Source: Pseudomonadota bacterium (lineage in GTDB: Bacteria > Pseudomonadota > Gammaproteobacteria > Arenicellales > UBA868). From it: a DNA stretch of 20,355 nucleotides. The stretch lies in assembly GCA_018661145.1 (NCBI GenBank), contig JABJIU010000218.1:1-20355 (forward strand), read 5' to 3'. Position numbers and translations under genes: made by a program. The notes below the pieces were generated by a model. That model searched no databases, was not told where the DNA came from, and worked only from the letters and a program-made list of their open reading frames with translations. Shown here piece after piece: positions 15,588-20,355 of this stretch; positions within the stretch are counted from its first letter, which is position 1; each line of letters starts with the position of its first letter.

Positions 15588-16421
15588 ATGGAGGCGCAAT
15601 TACCCTGTCGGATTGTCTGCTTGACTGAGGAAACGACCGAGACGCTTTACCGTATCGGTGAGGCCGATCGGATCGTGGGGATTTCGGGTTTCACGGTCAG
15701 GCCGCCACAGGCCCGTAAGGAAAAACCCCGCGTCAGCGCCTTCACCAGTGCACGCATCGGTCGGATTCTTGCGTTGTCGCCAGATCTGGTTCTCGGCTTT
15801 TCAGACCTACAGGCCGACATCGCCCAGGAGCTGATCCGTGCCGGAGTCAGTGTAATGGTGTTCAATCATCGCTCGGTCAGCGGTATCCTGGACATGATGA
15901 AGACCTTGGGTGCAATGGTGGGGGCCAGCGAATCGGCCGAGGTTCTGATTGATGAATGTCGAGCGAATCTGGAGTACGCCCGGACCCGGGCAGGTACACC
16001 GCGTCCCCGGGTGTATTTTGAAGAGTGGGATACCCCTCAGATCTCGGCGATCCGCTGGGTCTCAGAACTGATTGAAGCGGCAGGCGGGGACGACATTTTT
16101 CCGGAACTTGCACAGTGTCCGGATGGTAAGAGCCGGATTATCGCGGATCCCCAGGAGGTGGTGCGTCGACGCCCCGACATTATTATTGGATCCTGGTGCG
16201 GCAAGAAGTTTCGGCCAGAGAAGGTCGCCGCCCGGCCTGGTTGGTCGGCGACACCCGCGGTAAAAAATAACGCGCTCTACGAAATCAAGTCAGCCGAAAT
16301 TCTCCAGCCCGGCCCCGCGGCGCTTAGTGACGGTCTTTCACGGCTATGCACCATTATTGATGCTTGGCACGCGGCGCATGACCGGCCTGTGCATGAGTCC
16401 GGGCAGGACATCACTGGCTGA
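15588..16421 (+). CDS. BtuF-like periplasmic-binding-fold protein without signal peptide
   Basis: Protein of 277 residues with the Peripla_BP_2 fold used by BtuF and iron-siderophore binding proteins. It shows RIVCLTEETTETLYRIGEADRIVGIS (8-33), the usual first lobe opening, then ALSPDLVLGF (62-71), a helical linker, and WVSELIEAAGGDDIF (157-171) with RRRPDIIIGSW in the second lobe. The conserved fold begins only seven residues after the Met, so there is no signal peptide; the protein would be cytoplasmic unless exported otherwise. Similar orphan proteins are commonly labelled cobalamin-binding proteins, but no permease, ATPase or cobalamin gene is next to it. No Shine-Dalgarno sequence precedes the ATG. 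It is the only plus-strand gene in the right half; its last 11 bases overlap the end of yejF on the opposite strand. Ligand unknown. Confidence 0.85.
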   Translation: MEAQLPCRIVCLTEETTETLYRIGEADRIVGISGFTVRPPQARKEKPRVSAFTSARIGRILALSPDLVLGFSDLQADIAQELIRAGVSVMVFNHRSVSGILDMMKTLGAMVGASESAEVLIDECRANLEYARTRAGTPRPRVYFEEWDTPQISAIRWVSELIEAAGGDDIFPELAQCPDGKSRIIADPQEVVRRRPDIIIGSWCGKKFRPEKVAARPGWSATPAVKNNALYEIKSAEILQPGPAALSDGLSRLCTIIDAWHAAHDRPVHESGQDITG

Positions 16422-18051
16422 ACGCCGAGTCGTTCCAGACTTCAAAATCCATCGCGGCCTTGATCAACGAACGCGTATAGTCGTTCTCGGGAGCCGTGAA
16501 GACCTGGTCTGCCGCCCCGTGTTCAACTACCCGACCGGAACGCATGACGATAATCTCGTCGGCCAGGGCGCGCACCACACGCAGGTCATGGCTGATGAAG
16601 AGATAACTCAGCCCATGTGTTTCCTGCAGACGTAACAGCAGGTCAATCATCTGTGATTGCACCGCCCGATCCAGGGCTGAGGTCGGCTCATCCAATACGA
16701 TCAGCGCGGGTTTCAGGATCAGCGCCCGGGCGAGGGCGATCCGCTGGCGCTGGCCGCCGGAGAACTCGTGCGGGTAGCGCAGCCGCACATCAGGTTCAAG
16801 CCCGACCTCCCCGAGGGTATCGACGACCAGCGATTCTTGTTCTTGCCCCTCAGAAATTCCGTGTGCTGCCAGCCCCTCGGCAATGATGTCGCCGACACTC
16901 ATTCGCGGGCTGAGGCTGCCATAAGGATCCTGGAAAACAATCTGCATTTGGCGGCGCAGGTCCTTGAGGGCGTTACGACGCAGGCCGTCGATGCGCTGGT
17001 CTTTAAACGAGATCGCCCCGCGACTTCTCGTGAGCCGCAACAGCGCCAACGCCAGCGTGGTTTTGCCCGAGCCACTCTCGCCCACCACACCCACTGTACG
17101 ACCGGGGTGCAGTGTCAGACTGACCCCATCCACGGCTTTGACATGATCGACAGTCCGCCGGAGGATGCCCCGGCGAACGCTGAACCAGACCCCGACTTGA
17201 TGGGCTTCAAGGAGCGGCTTGCCCGTGGCCTCGGTGACGGTATGTCGGGCTTTGGGTTCAGCCTCGATGAGTGTCCGGGTATATTCCTCCGAGGGCGCTT
17301 CAAAAATTCGGGTCGTGGCTCCCGATTCCACAATCCTTCCGTTCTGCATGACGTAAACCCGGTCTGCGGTTTTTCGTACGACGCCCAGATCATGAGTGAT
17401 GAGCAGCAGGGCCATGTCGAGATCTCGGCAAATCTCATCGAGTAATGCCAGAATCTGCGCCTGTGTGGTGACGTCGACAGCCGTTGTCGGTTCATCGGCA
17501 ATCAGCAGACGGGGCTCGTTGGCAAGTGCCATGGCGATCATGACACGTTGACGTTGGCCGCCCGAAAGCTGGTGCGGCCAGGAGTTCAGTTGGCGCTCGG
17601 GGTCGCGGATGCGCACCTGTTGCAGCAGTTGCAGCGCTCGCCGTCGGGCATCGCGTTCCTTCATTTTTTTGTGCAGGATCAGCGTCTCACAAATCTGTTT
17701 TTCAATGGTGTGCAGGGGATTCAAAGACACCATCGGTTCCTGGAAAATCATCCCAATACGATCGCCGCGTATGCGCCGCAGCATGCTCTCGCCCGCCCCC
17801 AGAAGTTGCTCGCCCTCGAAACTGATGCTGCCGCCTGGGTGACTGGCTCGGGGATAGGGCAATAGTCCCAATATCGATGCCGCAGTTACTGATTTGCCCG
17901 ACCCGGATTCACCCACGAGAGCGATGCGTTCGCCAGGTTCAATGTACAACGAGACATCCTGAACGGCATCAATGTAACCGGTGGGCATGGCGAAGCGGAC
18001 CGACAGGTTGCGAATTTCCAGCAGTGCTTTTGACGGTCGGCGGCTGTCCAT
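16411..18051 (-). CDS. yejF: Dual-domain ABC ATPase of peptide importer YejABEF
   Basis: Cytoplasmic ATPase of 546 residues carrying two nucleotide-binding domains in one chain, as in YejF. Domain one has Walker A GESGSGKS (47-54), signature LSGGQRQR (162-169) and Walker B LIADEPTTAVD (183-193). Domain two has GESGSGKTT (324-332), signature FSGGQRQR (430-437) and LDEPTSALD (453-461). Both keep the switch His (H220 and H488), so both sites look active. Short oligopeptide-transporter C-terminal segments (SEEYTRTLIEAEP and ENDYTRSLIKAA) follow each domain. The start overlaps the yejE stop as TAATG, indicating translational coupling. It energises import of peptides; in E. coli the system takes up microcin C, and in some pathogens it aids resistance to antimicrobial peptides. 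The 3' end overlaps the BtuF-like gene on the other strand, with no recognised terminator between them. Confidence 0.96.
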   Translation of the reverse strand: MDSRRPSKALLEIRNLSVRFAMPTGYIDAVQDVSLYIEPGERIALVGESGSGKSVTAASILGLLPYPRASHPGGSISFEGEQLLGAGESMLRRIRGDRIGMIFQEPMVSLNPLHTIEKQICETLILHKKMKERDARRRALQLLQQVRIRDPERQLNSWPHQLSGGQRQRVMIAMALANEPRLLIADEPTTAVDVTTQAQILALLDEICRDLDMALLLITHDLGVVRKTADRVYVMQNGRIVESGATTRIFEAPSEEYTRTLIEAEPKARHTVTEATGKPLLEAHQVGVWFSVRRGILRRTVDHVKAVDGVSLTLHPGRTVGVVGESGSGKTTLALALLRLTRSRGAISFKDQRIDGLRRNALKDLRRQMQIVFQDPYGSLSPRMSVGDIIAEGLAAHGISEGQEQESLVVDTLGEVGLEPDVRLRYPHEFSGGQRQRIALARALILKPALIVLDEPTSALDRAVQSQMIDLLLRLQETHGLSYLFISHDLRVVRALADEIIVMRSGRVVEHGAADQVFTAPENDYTRSLIKAAMDFEVWNDSAFSQ

Positions 18052-19088
18052 TATGAATCCAGCGTTTTACGAGGGTCGAAGGCGTCGCGAACCGCTTCGC
18101 CGACAAAAATCAGCAGGCTCAACATGAGGCCGATGACGAAAAAGCCGGTGAAGCCAAGCCACGGGGCTTGCAGGTTGGCCTTGCCCTGTGCCAGCAGTTC
18201 GCCTAGTGATGCAGACCCCGGCGGTAAGCCGATTCCCAGAAAATCCAGGGAGGTCAGCACAGTAACGGAGCCTGCCAGAGTGAAAGGCATAAAGGTGATG
18301 GTTGCCACCATTGCGTTGGGTAGCAGGTGGCGGAACATGATCACCGTGTTGCTCACCCCCAGTGCCTGAGCGGCCCGAACATACTCGAAGTTGCGCGCGC
18401 GAAGAAATTCCGCACGCACCACACCCACAAAGCCTATCCAGGAAAAGAGCAGCAGCAGACCTAGCAGCCACCAGAAGTTGGGTTCAACCACACTCGCCAG
18501 GATGATCAGCAGGTATAACGTTGGCAACCCCGACCAGACTTCGATAAAGCGTTGGGCCAGAAGATCCGTCCAGCCACCGAAATAACCTTGCGCCGCTCCG
18601 GCAGCGACGCCAATCACCGCGCTAATGATGGTTAAGGTAAAGCCGAACAGTACTGAAATCCGAAAGCCGTAGATCGCCCGGGCCAATACATCACGGGCCT
18701 GATCGTCGGTGCCGAGCCAGTGCTGGCGGTCGGGCGGCGCAGGCGCCGGGACGGGAAGGTCCCAGGCGACCGTCTGGTGGTGATAACGGATCGGCGGCCA
18801 CAGCATCCAGCCTTCAGCATCAATGAGTTCTGCTAGGAAGGGGTCACGGTAATCCGCCTCGGTCAGAAAGTCGCCGCCAAACATGGTTTCAGGGTAGGCC
18901 TTGAAAATTGGCATATAGACCTCGCCGCGGTACACCACGACAAAGGGTTTGTCGTTGGCGACAAATTCGGCAAAGAGTGACACGGTAAAAAGGATCAGAA
19001 AAACCCACATCGACCACCAGCCGCGCCGGTTTGCCCGGAAGTTGTGTAGCCGCCGTCGGGTCAGGGGGCTGAGTCCTTGGCCGCCCAT
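18051..19088 (-). CDS. yejE: Peptide ABC transporter permease YejE
   Basis: Inner-membrane permease of 345 residues, one of two channel subunits of the Yej importer. One helix near residues 25-44 is followed by a long periplasmic region (about 45-135) containing HWLGTDDQARDVLARAIYG, a signature of OppC/YejE-like permeases. Five further helices follow. The cytoplasmic EAA loop is in FEYVRAAQALGVSNTVIMFRHLLPNA, where it contacts the ATPase. The N-terminal LTRRRLHNFRANRRGWWS is the usual basic start of YejE. Its ATG directly abuts the yejB stop (TAG at 19089-19091), and its own stop overlaps yejF, so the genes form one operon. Confidence 0.96.
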   Translation of the reverse strand: MGGQGLSPLTRRRLHNFRANRRGWWSMWVFLILFTVSLFAEFVANDKPFVVVYRGEVYMPIFKAYPETMFGGDFLTEADYRDPFLAELIDAEGWMLWPPIRYHHQTVAWDLPVPAPAPPDRQHWLGTDDQARDVLARAIYGFRISVLFGFTLTIISAVIGVAAGAAQGYFGGWTDLLAQRFIEVWSGLPTLYLLIILASVVEPNFWWLLGLLLLFSWIGFVGVVRAEFLRARNFEYVRAAQALGVSNTVIMFRHLLPNAMVATITFMPFTLAGSVTVLTSLDFLGIGLPPGSASLGELLAQGKANLQAPWLGFTGFFVIGLMLSLLIFVGEAVRDAFDPRKTLDS

Positions 19089-20189
19089 CTAGGTCTCCCT
19101 ACTTTCAAAATCGATCCGCGGATCGACGAGGGTGTAGGTGAGATCTCCCAGCAGGCTCATCACGAGGCCCAGCAGTGAGAAGAAAAACAGCGTACCAAAC
19201 ATCACGGGATAATCCCGGGCAAAGGCCGCTTCGAAGCCGAGCAGGCCAAGCCCGTCCAGAGAAAAAATGATTTCAATGAGCAGTGAGCCGGTGAAGAGAA
19301 TGCCGATGAAGGCGCTAGGAAATCCGGCAATGACGATCAGCATCGCATTGCGAAAAACATGGCCATACACCACCCGGCGTTCGCTTAAGCCCTTCGCTCG
19401 AGCGGTCAGTACATATTGCTGGTTGATCTGGTCAAGAAAGGAGTTCTTGGTCAGCATCGTTAGTGTGGCAAAGCCGCCGATCGTCATCGCCAGCACCGGC
19501 AGGGTGATATGCCAGAAGTAATCCAGGATGCGCGACGGCCAGGACAGCGTTTCCCAGTTCTCTGAAGTCAGCCCGGCAAGGGGAAACCAGTCGAGGTAAC
19601 TGCCTCCAGCAAAGGTCACCAGCAGGAAGACGGCAAAGAGAAAACTCGGGATGGCAGCACCGATCACCACCAGTACACTCGTCCAGACATCGAAACGGCT
19701 GCCGTCGCGGACTGCCTTGGCGATACCGAGGGGAATCGATATGAGGTACACCAGCAGCGTTGTCCAGATGCCGAGCGAGATGGATACTGGCATCTTGTCC
19801 AGCACCAGGTCCACCACCGAGCGGTCGCGATAAAAGCTTTCACCAAAGTCGAGCATCAGGTATTGCTTCATCATGGTGATGAAGCGCACATGCAGGGGTT
19901 TGTCGAAGCCAAAGCGCGCCTCGAGTTCGGCGATGAAATCCGGATCAAGCCCCTGAGCGCCGCGGTACTTCCCGCTGAAGGAATCGCTGCCGCCCGTGTT
20001 CGAAAGAGTTTCGGTTGTGCCGGTGCGCGTAACCCGTTCGGTGATGTCTACACCAACCCCGGTGAGTTGGGAGATGATCTGCTCAACCGGGCCGCCGGGC
20101 GCGACCTGGATAATCAAAAAGTTGATCACCATGATCGCGAACAGGGTAGGGATAATCAGTAACAGTCTGCGGACGATGTAGGCAGTCAT
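19089..20189 (-). CDS. yejB: Peptide ABC transporter permease YejB
   Basis: Inner-membrane permease of 366 residues, very close to the size of E. coli YejB (364). It starts with AYIVRRLLLIIPTLFAIMVINFLIIQ, the first helix of OppB-type permeases, then a periplasmic region with QVAPGGPVEQ and FGFDKPLHVRF, and five more helices. The EAA loop is QQYVLTARAKGLSERRVVYGHVFRNA. The glycine- and serine-rich insert around residues 50-80 is typical of YejB compared with OppB. The frame is open to 20252, but the ATG at 20189 begins the family N-terminus and lies 19 bases after the yejA stop. No strong ribosome site is seen, so coupling with yejA is likely. Confidence 0.95.
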   Translation of the reverse strand: MTAYIVRRLLLIIPTLFAIMVINFLIIQVAPGGPVEQIISQLTGVGVDITERVTRTGTTETLSNTGGSDSFSGKYRGAQGLDPDFIAELEARFGFDKPLHVRFITMMKQYLMLDFGESFYRDRSVVDLVLDKMPVSISLGIWTTLLVYLISIPLGIAKAVRDGSRFDVWTSVLVVIGAAIPSFLFAVFLLVTFAGGSYLDWFPLAGLTSENWETLSWPSRILDYFWHITLPVLAMTIGGFATLTMLTKNSFLDQINQQYVLTARAKGLSERRVVYGHVFRNAMLIVIAGFPSAFIGILFTGSLLIEIIFSLDGLGLLGFEAAFARDYPVMFGTLFFFSLLGLVMSLLGDLTYTLVDPRIDFESRET

Positions 20190-20208
20190 GATCGTACTAA
20201 AGCAGGGC

Positions 20209-20355
20209 TTACTGGCGGTTCTTTTCCAGCGCGGCAGCGCGCTCGTTATCAAACCACCAGCGGTCGGTCATGACACCGGTGCGCACCGGTGTCTCAGGGA
20301 TGCCGAATTTATCCCAGTAAAGTACCCGCTCGGCCCGGATATGCCAGTGGGGAAC
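20209..20355 (-). CDS. yejA: C-terminal end of peptide-binding protein YejA (partial)
   Basis: Only the last 48 residues lie in the window; the gene continues past the right edge. The reading starts VPHWHIRAERVLYWDKFG and ends in AALEKNRQ with a TAA stop at 20209-20211. The VPHW, YWDKFG and RWWFD features match the C-terminus of YejA-type periplasmic solute-binding proteins. Position, strand and distance to yejB fit the yejABEF order. It would be the periplasmic receptor that hands peptides to YejB/YejE. Too short to judge completeness or ligand. Confidence 0.85.
   Translation of the reverse strand, partial: VPHWHIRAERVLYWDKFGIPETPVRTGVMTDRWWFDNERAAALEKNRQ

Overview
The window reads as a chromosomal segment of a Gram-negative, GC-rich gammaproteobacterium-like organism. 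Support for this comes from an outer-membrane beta-barrel protein, a Tat-exported phosphoesterase, a Crp-type regulator, a DksA/TraR zinc-finger protein, and YadG/YadH-like and YejABEF-like ABC transporters. The species cannot be named from sequence alone. No phage, transposon, integrase, tRNA, rRNA or CRISPR array was seen. Coding density is high: the longest gene-free stretch is about 190 bases, so there is no gap over 300 bases.

Left part (1-4343). A membrane-bound ion-pumping pyrophosphatase gene ends in a strong intrinsic terminator. It is followed on the same strand by a VOC (Glyoxalase_3-like) protein and an alpha/beta hydrolase with an odd nucleophile elbow. A short DksA/TraR-like gene converges on them. 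From there nearly everything lies on the minus strand.

Middle part (4386-10159). In minus-strand transcription order from the right come: a YadG/YadH-like ABC exporter pair, a DUF123 GIY-YIG-like protein, a DUF481 outer-membrane protein with its own recognisable -10 box, an orphan TrpB2-type tryptophan synthase beta chain, and a stand-alone PuuD-N-type membrane protein with a terminator.

Right part (10239-20355). A Crp-type cAMP-like regulator, a Tat-exported purple-acid-phosphatase-like enzyme, a gamma-glutamyltransferase-family protein and a DHCR24-like FAD oxidoreductase follow one another on the minus strand; the last two are 14 bases apart. A plus-strand BtuF-like binding protein without a signal peptide diverges from the regulator and overlaps the end of yejF by 11 bp. 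The window ends inside yejA; the operon order is yejA-yejB-yejE-yejF, a peptide importer.

Overall this looks like ordinary core and metabolic genome. I found no convincing new multi-gene system. The points most worth a second look are the predicted coupling ion and K+ dependence of the pyrophosphatase, the hydrolase with Ser replacing the conserved glycines, the inverted repeat in the regulator's divergent promoter, a possible leaderless start of the BtuF-like gene, and the GGT/DHCR24-like gene pair.
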